A stretch of 64,000 nucleotides of DNA from Chryseobacterium gregarium DSM 19109 (GCF_000430845.1 NZ_AUMU01000001.1:434001-498000), one strand, 5' to 3'; shown: positions 50,901-59,757, numbered from the stretch's first letter. A program made the numbers and translations. Notes: generated from the sequence alone by a model not told the origin.

Positions 50901-51132
50901 TTACGTTTTCCAAAGAACCCACAGCGTCTTCAATCTTTCGCGTTACCGAAGTTTCCACCTCAGCAGGCGAAGCTCCCGGATATACCGTAGAAATGGTTAC
51001 CATGTTGGTTTCAAACTTCGGAATCAATTCATACCCCATCATGGAGTAACTTAATAAACCTCCCAAAGTAAGAATCGTAAACAATACGATTACCAGGGAT
51101 GGTCTTTTAATGGATATTTCTGCTAACTTCAT
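47941..51132 (-). CDS. RND efflux transporter, inner-membrane pump
   Basis: 1063 residues, full-length AcrB/MexB-type HAE1 transporter with 12 membrane segments in two homologous halves and large periplasmic loops. The N-terminus MKLAEISIKRPSLVIVLFTI, the proton-relay Asp-Asp pair in VVGILVDDAIVVLENVYRH (TM4) and the LIGLVAKNAIMIVDFANMRK segment (TM10) are present. It exports drugs, bile salts or other amphiphiles using the proton gradient. Its partners are encoded just upstream: the adaptor 8 bases and the TolC-type channel further on, all behind a TetR regulator. Confidence 0.95.
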   Translation of the reverse strand: MKLAEISIKRPSLVIVLFTILTLGGLLSYSMMGYELIPKFETNMVTISTVYPGASPAEVETSVTRKIEDAVGSLENVKKVESSSYESLSVIMVQLNTGADVNYALNDAQRKVNAILADLPEDADPPSLQKFSLDDLPIMTLSISSDKLNNKELYDLLDKKVEPVFSRVNGVAQVDLVGGQEREIQVNLDEKKMQGYGVAISDVQQAILSSNLDFPTGALKTRTSRSTIRLSGKYRDIAEMNSLVVSNKNGAQVRLSDIATVFDTQKDIEKVARFNQNPTILLQVKKQSDANAVSVSEAVKKTIEQVQTNYTVQGLKVAIVDDNTDFTLEAADHVIFDLFLAIILVAVVMLLFLHNIRNAFIVMVSIPVSLIATVIGMYLMGYTLNLMSLLGLSLVVGILVDDAIVVLENVYRHMEMGKSRIRAAYDGASEIGFTVTAITMVIVVVFLPIAMSSGLVSDILAQFCVTVVIATLFSLLASFTIIPWLSSRFGKLVHLTGKNPFEKFILWFEKQLDKFTHWITGILEWVLKTGLRRVMTVVLTFVLLIVVTMGLMGGGFIGGEFFPKMDRGQFLVQMELPKDASVEKTNQLTLQVEKYLRNDKDVVDMITTVGQQSSGFGGAQATLYQSEIQVILVDKSERNESTDIKSAKIKRALEEKFTGVEFKTAPIGLMGADAAPIEMVVTAPDNATANKEANRILALLKKVPGAVDAELSSDSGNPEVQVNIDRDKMSSLGLNLSSVGQTMQTAFSGNTDGKFRAGEYEYDINIRFGDANRQSIDDVRNLMFTNPSGEQIRLSQFADVKMGSGPSLLERRDKTASVKVKSKVVGRAMADVANEWADQFMTNEKTKPAGVNYLWSGDMENQTEGMGTLGIALLAAIVLVYLVMVSLYDSFVYPFVVLFSIPLALIGVMVILAITGNTINIFTMLGMIMLIGLVAKNAIMIVDFANMRKAAGASTHDALIQANHARLRPILMTTIAMIFGMIPIAIAKGAGAEMNNGLAWVIIGGLTSSLFLTLIIVPTVYSLFDSMLRRMGKHETVDYEAEMKADYEHKELSEDGYTPKHID

Positions 51133-51139
51133 CTTCTGG

Positions 51140-52201
51140 TTACTTTACGATATTGATTTTTGAACCGTTGTCTAGGTTGATCTGTCCGCTGGTAATCACC
51201 TGCTCGCCGCCGTTGAGCCCGCTTAAGATCTGTACTTTGTCACCATATACTTTTCCTGTTTTCACAGTGATCATTTTAGCAGTACCATTCTGAACGATGA
51301 AAATCTGTCCTGAACTAACTCCGTTTGCGAAAGCTTCTGCAGGAACCGTCAGCATATTTTGAGTTTCAGCACCGTTGTTTGTTTTGAATAAAGCCGTTGC
51401 GTACATACCCGCTTTTAGGTTTCCTCTGTTCTGCACCTCGATTTCAACAGGGAAATTAAGGGAAGCATCACTTTTAGGAGCGATAAATGTAATTCTGCCG
51501 CTGAAAGAATCTTCAGGCAAAACATTCACATTAATCGGAACTTCCTGGCCTAACTGAATTCTTCCGATCTGGCTTTCGTCAACCAAAACCGAAAGTTTTA
51601 AGCTGTTGATATTTACGATTTCAAATAAAGCGGTTCCCGGTGCGACAACCATTCCCGGTTCCACCATTTTTTTATTGATGGTACCGCTGATTCCTGCACG
51701 GATGCTGGCATCATTCACCCTTACGCCCTGGGCTCTGACGGCTGCCTGGGCATTTTTCAGCTGCAGTCTTGAATTGTCAACCTGCTGCTTGGTAACACCG
51801 CCGGTTTTAAATGCATTTTCATAACGCTGGTTATCTGAAATGGCATTCTGTAAATTATTCTGGGCCTGGGTAACATCCACTTCAATGGCATCTCTTTTAA
51901 TGGTTGCCAGTACCTGGCCTGCACCCACTCTTGAACCTTCTTTGACCAGAACATTTACGATACGTCCTGAAATTTCAGCAGACTGCTGCATTTCCTGCTT
52001 CGGGATAAAAGTTCCGTTAGCCGAATAATCGGTATCTATATTTTCTCTTGCTACCGTGATCACGTTAACGTTGATTTTGTCAACCTGCTTGGCCACTTCT
52101 TTTACTTCTGTCTCCTGCTTTTTCTTATTGTCGGCAATCTTATACGCTGCCAGGCCAATAAGGACAGCCGCTACGATGATATATATTAAAGTTTTTTTCA
52201 T
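51140..52201 (-). CDS. RND efflux periplasmic adaptor (membrane fusion protein)
   Basis: 353 residues. An N-terminal membrane anchor (TLIYIIVAAVLIGLAAYKIA) is followed by the lipoyl-like barrel half (SAEISGRIVNVLVKEGSRVGAGQVLATI). A helical hairpin (about 110-150) and beta-barrel and membrane-proximal domains (GMVVAPGTALFEIVNINSLKL ...) complete the plan. It bridges the RND pump and the TolC channel across the periplasm. There is no lipobox, so it is anchored by its membrane helix. The pump follows after 8 bases; the TolC gene lies 6 bases upstream. Confidence 0.93.
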   Translation of the reverse strand: MKKTLIYIIVAAVLIGLAAYKIADNKKKQETEVKEVAKQVDKINVNVITVARENIDTDYSANGTFIPKQEMQQSAEISGRIVNVLVKEGSRVGAGQVLATIKRDAIEVDVTQAQNNLQNAISDNQRYENAFKTGGVTKQQVDNSRLQLKNAQAAVRAQGVRVNDASIRAGISGTINKKMVEPGMVVAPGTALFEIVNINSLKLSVLVDESQIGRIQLGQEVPINVNVLPEDSFSGRITFIAPKSDASLNFPVEIEVQNRGNLKAGMYATALFKTNNGAETQNMLTVPAEAFANGVSSGQIFIVQNGTAKMITVKTGKVYGDKVQILSGLNGGEQVITSGQINLDNGSKINIVK

Positions 52202-52206
52202 AACTG

Positions 52207-53559
52207 TTACGGGTTTTGTAGTGTGTTTAATTCTCCTTTTGCTTTGATTAACTTGATTTCAGCCTGCTTATAGTCCAGCAATGCATTGGCATAGTTCTGT
52301 TTTGCCTGGGTCAGCGCATTTTCAGAATCCAGTACTTCCGTAAGGGTTGCCAGACCATACTGGTAGTTGGACTGCGTGTTTTTCTGAACCCTTTCCGCAA
52401 GGCCTACATTGCCTTTCATGCTTTCGATATTGATCAGTGTATTTTCAATATTGGTCACAGCATTTTTGTAGTCCAGGCTCAGGCTCAGCTGGGTATTCTG
52501 GATATCAAGATCAAGATCCTGAATATCAATTTCCGCCTGATTGATCTTTGCCTTAGTAGAACCGCCGGTAAAAATCGGGATATTGATATTAAGGCCGATT
52601 GCCGAATAATCACTCCACAGCACTCCGTTGTTGATGCCGTTGGTCAGCGGGAATTTACTTCCCTGTCCGCCCCATCCGTAATTGGCGATCAGCCCTACGG
52701 TAGGATAAAGATAGGCTTCCGTTGCTTTCTTGTTATAGACCAAAAGTTCCCTGTTCTTATTTAAAACTTTGATTTCCGTACGGTCATCAAGGTTAACCAT
52801 AGCGGCAGCAAGCTCAGGTCTTGGCTCAATTGTTTTTTCCTCAAGTTCAATCTCAGTATTCATCGGAACGCCCATATAAAACTTCAGGGCATTCTTTGAG
52901 AGCTCCACTGAGTTGACCAGAGTCTGCCTGTTAGAACCGATATTTGTCAGCTGAACATTGGTACGGTCAAGGTCAATGGATTTAGCCAGGCCGTTATCCA
53001 CCAGGCTTTTAATCACATTTCTTACCCGTTCCGTATTGGCATAGCTGGCCTCCACGGTTTTAAGGTTTTCCTCCTGTACAAAAACCTGATAATAGGCAGT
53101 AGCTACATTTTCAATGATCTGCTCATTCGTTAACTGGGCATTCAGCACATAAAATTCTCTCGTAGATTTTGCGGCCTTAAGACCTGTAAAAACCCGTTGA
53201 TCAAAAATAGCCTGCTGAACCTGCACGGAAGCGGTAGAACTCCACGGCTGTCCCAGCTGGGCCCTGATCCTTTCGCCACCGAATTCAAGCAAAGACTCCT
53301 GGATTACCGGATTATAGGTTAAGCCTGCCGTGGCACTGATCTGTGGTAAAGCCCCGGCACGGGCTTCATCAATCTTATATTCGGCTTTTTTAATCTGTAA
53401 AGCAGCTTTTTTGGCTTCTGCTTTGTTTTGTAGCGCCTGCTTGATGGCTTCCTGTAGAGAAACCTGCTGTTGTGCAGACACCGATGAAAAACCGAAAATC
53501 ATAAATGCAGCAGCTATCCCAATTTTTAGCTTATTTGCAGTTATACGTTTTCTTTTCAT
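52207..53559 (-). CDS. TolC-family outer-membrane efflux channel
   Basis: 450 residues with a signal peptide (GIAAAFMIFGFSSVSAQ) and two outer-membrane-efflux (OEP) repeats. The helical barrel segments include LQEAIKQALQNKAEAKKAALQIKKAEYKIDEARAGALP and the second-half copy LTEVLDSENALTQAKQNYANALLDYKQAEIKL. It forms the trimeric exit duct for the adaptor and RND pump encoded directly downstream. It starts 91 bases after the TetR gene, with no clear promoter between, so it is probably on the TetR transcript. Confidence 0.93.
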   Translation of the reverse strand: MKRKRITANKLKIGIAAAFMIFGFSSVSAQQQVSLQEAIKQALQNKAEAKKAALQIKKAEYKIDEARAGALPQISATAGLTYNPVIQESLLEFGGERIRAQLGQPWSSTASVQVQQAIFDQRVFTGLKAAKSTREFYVLNAQLTNEQIIENVATAYYQVFVQEENLKTVEASYANTERVRNVIKSLVDNGLAKSIDLDRTNVQLTNIGSNRQTLVNSVELSKNALKFYMGVPMNTEIELEEKTIEPRPELAAAMVNLDDRTEIKVLNKNRELLVYNKKATEAYLYPTVGLIANYGWGGQGSKFPLTNGINNGVLWSDYSAIGLNINIPIFTGGSTKAKINQAEIDIQDLDLDIQNTQLSLSLDYKNAVTNIENTLINIESMKGNVGLAERVQKNTQSNYQYGLATLTEVLDSENALTQAKQNYANALLDYKQAEIKLIKAKGELNTLQNP

Positions 53560-53650
53560 AATTTTAACTTCGTTTATTTTTTTAATGCAATTACTTGTTC
53601 AATGTTTACTTCTAAATGACGGATCATTTCTTAAAATACTTTAACATTTC

Positions 53651-54244
53651 TTATTTTTTAAATAACATGTTGAGAATGATCTCTTTTCTTTCCGAAATTA
53701 TTGTATCGAATTCTTTATCAGTGATCATCAGATTTTCTAGTAATAATGGCCGGACCGCACTCGGAAACACCAGAAGCGAAACCATATTCAGCAGAAACTG
53801 TACAGGTGCCATTTTTTCGATATTCCCCAACTCCATTTCTTTTTCAATATCTCTGTAAAGCCTCTTAAGCTCTTCTTCCTCCACATCTTTTTTATGACAG
53901 CTTCCTTTATTGATTTGCGAAACGATATACGTTTCCAGGTAAGGATATTGAAGGCTGGTGGATAAGCTTTCCTTGATAAATTCTGATATTTTAGCTTTAA
54001 AGGGAAGGTCAGAACTCATAATGATTTCAGATTTTTCTTTTTCTACCCGGTGGGCCTCATCGAAAATGATCTGGATTAAGTTATCCCTTGATCTGAAATA
54101 ATAATTAATCAATGTTCTGTTGACACCCGCTTCATCCGCAATTTCCTGCGTAGTGGCGTTAAATTTCCCTTTCACAAAGAATAAATTCTTTGCGGTCTCT
54201 TTTATCAGTTCCTGTGTTTGGTCTTTTTTTTCTTGTTTTGACAT
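53651..54244 (-). CDS. TetR-family repressor of the efflux operon
   Basis: 197 residues from the ATG at 54244 (MSKQEKKDQTQELIKETAKN); a longer frame to 54307 would run through the operator and is rejected. The N-terminal HTH is NATTQEIADEAGVNRTLINYYFRSRDNL; the C-terminal ligand domain is not recognised. TetR proteins repress efflux genes and release on binding the pump's substrate. It is the first gene of the tetR-tolC-adaptor-pump operon and is preceded by a pair of inverted sites around its own promoter. Confidence 0.93.
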   Translation of the reverse strand: MSKQEKKDQTQELIKETAKNLFFVKGKFNATTQEIADEAGVNRTLINYYFRSRDNLIQIIFDEAHRVEKEKSEIIMSSDLPFKAKISEFIKESLSTSLQYPYLETYIVSQINKGSCHKKDVEEEELKRLYRDIEKEMELGNIEKMAPVQFLLNMVSLLVFPSAVRPLLLENLMITDKEFDTIISERKEIILNMLFKK

Positions 54245-54309
54245 TTTTGTTAAACAATTTTGTGCAAATATAAACCAATCAATTGTTTTGACAAAATTGT
54301 TAAACAAAA
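54245..54309. promoter_or_regulatory. Paired operator around the tetR-efflux promoter
   Basis: TTTTGTTAAACAATTTTGT at 54245-54263 and its near reverse complement ACAAAATTGTTAAACAAAA at 54291-54309 differ at one base pair. Each contains the palindrome TTGTTAAACAA (54247-54257 and 54297-54307), 50 bases centre to centre. Between them, minus-strand TATATTTG (54265-54272) is the -7 box of tetR. One site overlaps the predicted start and the other the -33 region. Confidence 0.75.
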
Positions 54310-54400
54310 TAATTAATCAAATAGGAATGAGATGTATCAGGTTTTGGAGTTTAGTGATGAGATTAATCTTTCTTAATCTGTACTAAGCAAAGTGTTTTTA

Positions 54401-54408
54401 TATATTTG
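54401..54408 (+). promoter_or_regulatory. -7 promoter box of the type IX-secreted protein gene
   Basis: TATATTTG followed by CC matches the -7 box, 17 bases before the ATG at 54426. Confidence 0.5.
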
Positions 54409-54425
54409 CCGAAAATTAATAACCG

Positions 54426-57400
54426 ATGCAAAAAATCTTGCTTCTTTTTACAGTATTCTGCTGTAGCTTCCTTTTCTCACAGAAAATAAGTTCGCAAAAC
54501 AATGATTATTTCTTCTATGAAAACAAAGGCCAGATCGTTGATCAGGATGGCAAAGAAAATGCCGATGTAAAGTATCTCTTCCACTCTGCCGGATTGAATG
54601 TGCAACTGCGTTCTAACGGATTTTCTTATGATGTGTATGAAACAAATAAAACAGTAAACCCCAATTCGTCAAAGTTTAGAAAAGACCAGTCGGTTGCTGC
54701 AAAAGACTATCATTATGATGAATTTCTTTATGAAAACCAATTTCACAGAATTGACATTGAACTGCTTAATTCGAATAAAGAGGCAAAGATTATTGCAGAA
54801 GGAAAATCTGCTGATTATGATAACTATTACAATATTCCCAATAAACCTAAAGGTATAACAAACGTTTATCGTTATCAAAAAGTCTCCTATAAAAATATTT
54901 ATCCGAATATTGATTTGGTATTTTTTAAACCAAAAGATACGTTGAAGCCTGTTGAGTATAACTTTATCATCCATCCGGGAGGAAAAATTTCAGATATTAA
55001 AATGAAATTTAATGGCGCTCCAACTTCTGTTAAAGACCATAAGCTTTTAATGAAAATCCGTTTCGGGGAAATGTTTGAAAATATTCCGAACAGCTGGATT
55101 GCAGGTAATAAAAAAGAAAACATTGATGTTTCTTTCAAAGATCTTGGAGAACAAACTTTTGGATTTAATTCTCCTCTTAATTCCTCAAATAAAATTATCG
55201 TTATTGATCCTGTCCCTACAAGAGTTTGGGGAAGCTATGTTGGCGGAAGCAATGCAGATTTTGGAAAAATTAAAACTGATTCTCAAAATATTGGATATGT
55301 TTTAGGAACAACCAATAGCCCAACAAATTATACTACCTCAGGAGCTTATCAGCAAAATATGAACGGAGGATATGATGCTTTTTTAATGAAAATTACAAAA
55401 AATGGACAGAAACTATGGGGTACTTATTATGGCTTCGGAATGGATGATTTGTTTAATGATGTTACATTTGATGAAAATTACAATGTTTATGCTGGAGGAA
55501 AAGTTCAAAGAGGATTTAATAATTATAATATTGTTATTGTAAAATTCAATAATAATGGAAATCTAATTTTTCAAAAAGAGTTTATATCCAGTAAGAATGA
55601 TGAACTTTTTACTATTTCTTATAATCAAAATCATATTTATTTTGGAGGAGATGCTTTTAGTGCAGACTTTCCAACTGTAAATGCTACTCAAACTACTAAG
55701 GCTACTCCGGACGGATATACAGATGGTATATTAGCTTCATTAAATTCTACTACCGGAAATGTAGATTGGGCAACATATTTCGGAAAGCCAGATGGATCTA
55801 CTTCTATTTTTCAAATATTTTCTTCGGCTAACGACATTGAAATAATTGGGGCTACACAATCCGTGAACATACCCATGTTAAATCCTTTTCAGGCAACAAA
55901 TGCAGGTAATACTGATGGAATATATTTAAAGTTTTCTAAAACAGGAAATTTATTGAAATCCAGCTATTTCGGAGAAGTCGGATGGGAAACTGTTAGAGAA
56001 GCAAGAATAATCAACAACACTTTAGTTTTAGCAGGTGAATATATGACATTTGTTCCTACTGGAGGAGCTTTAAGAAAACCCGGAGTTTGGAGAGTAGATC
56101 TACTAACCAACAACATAACAAAAACTTATTTTGATTTTAATTCTGGAGGACAATTATCTGCATATCCCGATTCATCGGGTAATGTCTTTTTCACAGGCTT
56201 ACATTTACAAAATTTCGGTATGCCTGATGTATCTACTCCCGGGGCTTATATGGGAATGCCTACAATATATAATGGTGTTTTCCTTTTAAAGTTTAATCAA
56301 ACTGGAGCAAAAGAATGGGGAACTTATTATAAAGGCAACGGAGCAACACAACTCGGATTAATCACAAAAGATAATGAAGGAGCTATTTACTTAACAGGAA
56401 TGTCAAATGGAAATACATCTGGAATTGCAACTCCGGGAACCTTTCAACAAACTCCTGGTGGAGGAAATGATATGTTTGTTGCTAAATTCAGAGATTGTAC
56501 ATCCAGCTCTTCTATTGCATCAAACTCTCCGGTTTGTATTAATTCAACGATCCAACTGAATGCAACACCAGGCGCAATTTACAGTTGGACCGGACCAAGC
56601 GGATTCACATCCGCTTTACAAAATCCAACAATTCCAAATGCTACTTCTGCAAACGCAGGAACTTATACCTGTCAGATTTCAGGATTGGGAGATTGTGACG
56701 GTATATTTACGGTAAACGTTATTGTAGGTGACAACGTCGCACCCGTTCCAAATGCAGCAACTCTTCCTGACATCACAGGAGATTGTCATACGATTGTTTC
56801 GAATATTCCTACAGCGACGGATAATTGCGCAGGAATACTTAATGCCACAACAACAGATCTGCTTTCCTATTCTCTTCCTGGAACGTATGTAATTCACTGG
56901 ACTTACAATGATGGGCATGGAAATACGGCAACTCAAAACCAAAATGTGATTGTTACAGCTCCTGCCCTTCCTGCTACCTTAAACACCCAGCAGATTTTCT
57001 GCGCAGGCAATCATCCAGCCATTTCCAATATTCAGATTACCGGGCAGAACATCAAATGGTATGATGCGGCAGGAATACTTTTGGCTCCGACCATTCCATT
57101 GGTAAACGGTCAGACCTATTATGCTTCCCAAACCATTAACGGCTGTGAAAGCAATACGACAGCCATTCAGGTTACGGTAAACGAAACGCCGAAACCAACA
57201 GGAAACACAGCTCAGGATTTTTGTGCTTCAGCAAATCCTACTTTGGCGAATCTGGCCGTTACAGGAACTGCTTTAAAATTCTATGATGCAGCAGGGAACA
57301 TCCTGCCGTTAACCACTCCGCTGGTCTACGGTGCCACTTACTTTGTTACCCAGACCCTGAATTCATGTGAATCGGAGAAGCTTGCTGTTTCCGTGACCCT

Positions 57401-58349
57401 TTCCACGAACAATGTTCCGGCTGATGATTATTCCGAAATACTATGTAACAGTACGACAGGGGGATCAATGATAGTCAACCTCACCTCTTATCAGGCTGAT
57501 ATTATTGTCAATCCCAGCATTTATACATTTACCTATACGGATGACGCAGGAAACCCCATTTCAAATCCTTCCAGTTACAGTTTAAGCATCGGAACCACCA
57601 TCATTCATGTGAAAGTTTCCACACCCGAGGGATGTTTTAAAGTGGTGAGATTAAACTTAACCCTGAACCCGAAGCCTAAGATTAATCTTCCCGAAAAAGT
57701 TGATTTCTGTAACGGCAAAAATGCCACCCTGGATGCAGGAAGCGGATATTCATCCTATCTCTGGAGTACGGGAGCCACCACACAAACCATTACCGTTTCT
57801 GCTCCGGGAAATTATTCGGTGACGGTAGCCAACAGTTTCGGCTGCCAGAATACAGATGCTGTCCAGGTAAGCTATACTGCTTTACCGGAAATCACGGCTG
57901 TGAATATGAGCAATAATACAGCAACCGTTATCCTTTCCGCAACAGGAAGTTTTGAATATTCTTTAGACAATTTCATCTGGCAGGATTCAAATATCTTTAT
58001 GAATTTGCCTGTAGGAGAATATACCGTGTATGTAAGGACCAAAGGCGGATGTATCATCGGGCAAAAACGTTTTTCGATATTCAGTATCCCTAATGCTTTT
58101 ACTCCGAACGGCGATGGATACAATGACCATTGGAAAATCACCGGCCTTGAAAATTATCCGGGAACCGAAGTCAATGTATACGACAGAAAAGGACTTCCGG
58201 TATTTAAGGAAACAACAACCAAAAAACCGATGGCCTGGGACGGTAAGTTAAACGGGACCCCGGTTCCGACAGGCAATTACTGGTACACAATTAAGGTATC
58301 AGACGGAAGGCTGTATACCGGCTGGCTGCTGATAAAGAACAGGGAGTAA
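54426..58349 (+). CDS. Large type IX-secreted protein with DUF7948/SBBP-type domain, HYR-like and Ig-like repeats
   Basis: 1307 residues. A signal peptide (MQKILLLFTVFCCSFLFSQ) is followed by a DUF7948-like N-terminal domain (YFFYENKGQIVDQDGKENADVKYLF ... to about 265). SBBP-type repeats follow (WGSYVGGSNADFGKI, WGTYYGFGMDDLFNDV, WATYFGKPDGS, WGTYYKGNG; about 270-690). A PKD/Ig-like module (about 700-775), an HYR-like domain (PDITGDCHTIVSNIPTATDNCAG), two tandem Ig-like units (57.0-57.4 kb), and a gliding-motility/type B C-terminal sorting domain (IPNAFTPNGDGYNDHWKI ... SDGRLYTGWLLIKNRE) complete it. It is probably exported through the T9SS and surface-attached or released. The first two thirds are more A/T-rich than the last third. 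Confidence 0.9.
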   Translation: MQKILLLFTVFCCSFLFSQKISSQNNDYFFYENKGQIVDQDGKENADVKYLFHSAGLNVQLRSNGFSYDVYETNKTVNPNSSKFRKDQSVAAKDYHYDEFLYENQFHRIDIELLNSNKEAKIIAEGKSADYDNYYNIPNKPKGITNVYRYQKVSYKNIYPNIDLVFFKPKDTLKPVEYNFIIHPGGKISDIKMKFNGAPTSVKDHKLLMKIRFGEMFENIPNSWIAGNKKENIDVSFKDLGEQTFGFNSPLNSSNKIIVIDPVPTRVWGSYVGGSNADFGKIKTDSQNIGYVLGTTNSPTNYTTSGAYQQNMNGGYDAFLMKITKNGQKLWGTYYGFGMDDLFNDVTFDENYNVYAGGKVQRGFNNYNIVIVKFNNNGNLIFQKEFISSKNDELFTISYNQNHIYFGGDAFSADFPTVNATQTTKATPDGYTDGILASLNSTTGNVDWATYFGKPDGSTSIFQIFSSANDIEIIGATQSVNIPMLNPFQATNAGNTDGIYLKFSKTGNLLKSSYFGEVGWETVREARIINNTLVLAGEYMTFVPTGGALRKPGVWRVDLLTNNITKTYFDFNSGGQLSAYPDSSGNVFFTGLHLQNFGMPDVSTPGAYMGMPTIYNGVFLLKFNQTGAKEWGTYYKGNGATQLGLITKDNEGAIYLTGMSNGNTSGIATPGTFQQTPGGGNDMFVAKFRDCTSSSSIASNSPVCINSTIQLNATPGAIYSWTGPSGFTSALQNPTIPNATSANAGTYTCQISGLGDCDGIFTVNVIVGDNVAPVPNAATLPDITGDCHTIVSNIPTATDNCAGILNATTTDLLSYSLPGTYVIHWTYNDGHGNTATQNQNVIVTAPALPATLNTQQIFCAGNHPAISNIQITGQNIKWYDAAGILLAPTIPLVNGQTYYASQTINGCESNTTAIQVTVNETPKPTGNTAQDFCASANPTLANLAVTGTALKFYDAAGNILPLTTPLVYGATYFVTQTLNSCESEKLAVSVTLSTNNVPADDYSEILCNSTTGGSMIVNLTSYQADIIVNPSIYTFTYTDDAGNPISNPSSYSLSIGTTIIHVKVSTPEGCFKVVRLNLTLNPKPKINLPEKVDFCNGKNATLDAGSGYSSYLWSTGATTQTITVSAPGNYSVTVANSFGCQNTDAVQVSYTALPEITAVNMSNNTATVILSATGSFEYSLDNFIWQDSNIFMNLPVGEYTVYVRTKGGCIIGQKRFSIFSIPNAFTPNGDGYNDHWKITGLENYPGTEVNVYDRKGLPVFKETTTKKPMAWDGKLNGTPVPTGNYWYTIKVSDGRLYTGWLLIKNRE
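56997..57374 (+). repeat. Two tandem Ig-like protein repeats
   Basis: Residue blocks coded at 56997-57152 and 57219-57374 are each 52 residues, 222 bases apart. They share about half their residues, including FCA, the YDAAG segment, the P-L-V core and the ending CES. They lie in the type IX-secreted protein, before the sorting domain. Confidence 0.75.
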
Positions 58350-58353
58350 AAAA

Positions 58354-58385
58354 ATAAAACGGGCAGAATTTTCTGCCCGTTTTAT
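58354..58385. terminator. Bidirectional terminator between the T9SS protein and the S1-domain gene
   Basis: A 32-base perfect palindrome: 15-bp stem ATAAAACGGGCAGAA with its complement, TT loop, A-run before and T-run after on both strands. The converging genes end at 58349 and 58400. Confidence 0.92.
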
Positions 58386-58399
58386 TTTTATCTATTTTG

Positions 58400-59224
58400 T
58401 TATAATAACTTGATCTTATCTTCTGAAAGGTCAATCACCTTATCTTTATAAAGCCCGCCGATTGCTTTCTTAAAGTTCTTCTTGCTCATCTGAAGCTCAT
58501 CTTTGATCTCTTCGGGAGTCGATTTGTCTGAAAGGTAAAGCAAGCCGTAGTTTTCTTCCAGTTTATTCAGGATTTTCTGTTTGAACTCGTCGATATTTTC
58601 AAAACCTTCAGGCTGTAAGGAAACATCTATTTTCCCATCTTCGCGGATGGCCTTGATGTATCCCGTTTCTTCTGATAAAGGATACAGTTTTTTGAAAACA
58701 TCAGAAGTATAAATCAATCCGATGTATTTTTTATTGATTACCACATTCCAACCAAGTTCGCTTTCATTCATCATCAGCAGGTCCACTTTATCCCCCTTTG
58801 CGAAAGGCAGGTCCTCGTACTGCGGGTTTCTTTTGAATTTGGTAGTCCCGGTAATCAGTTCAAGTTCGTCATCTATATACAGGTAGACCAGATATCTTTT
58901 CCCTTCAATAATTTTGGTTTTCTGCTGCTTGTAAGGAACGAATAAATCCTTGATAATGCCCCAGTCCATAAACGCGCCGCTCGGAAGACTCTGAACACAG
59001 CTCATTACGGCAAATTCCCCCACTTCCGCCAAAGGGATTTCTGTAGTGGCCTTCAGCTTACTGTCATCCTGATACACAAAAACTTCAATTTCATCATCAA
59101 TTTCCTTATCGTCCTGAGTGAAAATTTTAGGAAGAAAGGCCTTTTCGCCCGATTCATCTGCCAAAATCCATCCTGAATTGTTTTTTTCTGAAATTTTTAA
59201 AGTCTGTGTCTTTCCTATTTGCAT
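58400..59224 (-). CDS. CvfB-like S1-domain RNA-binding protein
   Basis: 274 residues of the CvfB/YitL family. It has an N-terminal S1-like unit (MQIGKTQTLKISEKNNSGWILADES), further S1-type OB domains (GEFAVMSCVQSLPSGAFMDWGIIKDLFVPYKQQ and DVFKKLYPLSEETGYIKAIREDGKIDVSL), and a C-terminal winged helix (GLLYLSDKSTPEEIKDELQMSKKNFKKAIGGLYKDKVI). In Staphylococcus the homolog binds RNA and affects virulence gene expression; the role here is unknown. It stands alone behind its own strong terminator. Confidence 0.9.
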   Translation of the reverse strand: MQIGKTQTLKISEKNNSGWILADESGEKAFLPKIFTQDDKEIDDEIEVFVYQDDSKLKATTEIPLAEVGEFAVMSCVQSLPSGAFMDWGIIKDLFVPYKQQKTKIIEGKRYLVYLYIDDELELITGTTKFKRNPQYEDLPFAKGDKVDLLMMNESELGWNVVINKKYIGLIYTSDVFKKLYPLSEETGYIKAIREDGKIDVSLQPEGFENIDEFKQKILNKLEENYGLLYLSDKSTPEEIKDELQMSKKNFKKAIGGLYKDKVIDLSEDKIKLL

Positions 59225-59271
59225 TGAATGATAAATTAGCTGACAAAGGTACGGAAATTGAAAATTTCAAC

Positions 59272-59757
59272 CTATTTATATTGTCTTAAATCTTCTTCAA
59301 GTATTTTTGCCTCATACAGGTAATTGGTTTCAGGGTCCTGGTCAGCAGAAACTTTAAGCTTCTTCACGAGCTTCCCACGGATATAATAATACCTTGCTTC
59401 CGATATCTTTTCAGGTTTTTTCAGGTATCCGTTTCCATCCAGTATTCGGTATTTCTTGGAGTAGACAAAAATCAGTTCACCTTTTTCTGTGAGAAAATAT
59501 TGGGTTACGATATTCCATGCAGACAAGCCTACAGAGTGCACCATTTTCCTGAGCTGCCCTTTGCTGTAAAACCCTTTCAGTTCAATCCCGTTATCAGTTG
59601 TCTTTCCCTGATCCGCAAAATAGTAGTCCGGAACGGTTTTAATTTTATAATTTTTGATTTGACTGATTTCTGCTACAGCTTTGGTGATAGGCTTTATATC
59701 CTGACTTAATACAAAACCGGAATATAAAATCAGTAAAAGGAAAAACCTGCTTCTCAT
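59272..59757 (-). CDS. Secreted protein of unknown function
   Basis: 161 residues with a signal peptide (MRSRFFLLLILYSGFVLSQ). The mature part includes ELKGFYSKGQLRKMVHSVG and FLTEKGELIFVYSKKYRIL, and ends ILEEDLRQYK. No family recognised and no Cys in the mature part, so it is not a lipoprotein. It lies between cvfB and the DUF4476 gene on the same strand; hairpin 59786-59807 separates it from the latter. Confidence 0.6.
   Translation of the reverse strand: MRSRFFLLLILYSGFVLSQDIKPITKAVAEISQIKNYKIKTVPDYYFADQGKTTDNGIELKGFYSKGQLRKMVHSVGLSAWNIVTQYFLTEKGELIFVYSKKYRILDGNGYLKKPEKISEARYYYIRGKLVKKLKVSADQDPETNYLYEAKILEEDLRQYK

Noticed and set aside
54247..54307. Longer TetR start at 54307
   Set aside because: The extra codons run through the paired operator and -7 box and are not family-like; ATG 54244 begins MSKQEKKDQ.
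57219..57374. Tandem Ig-like repeats as a recombination hotspot
   Set aside because: The two units are only about half identical at protein level and differ more in DNA, so recent duplication is not supported.
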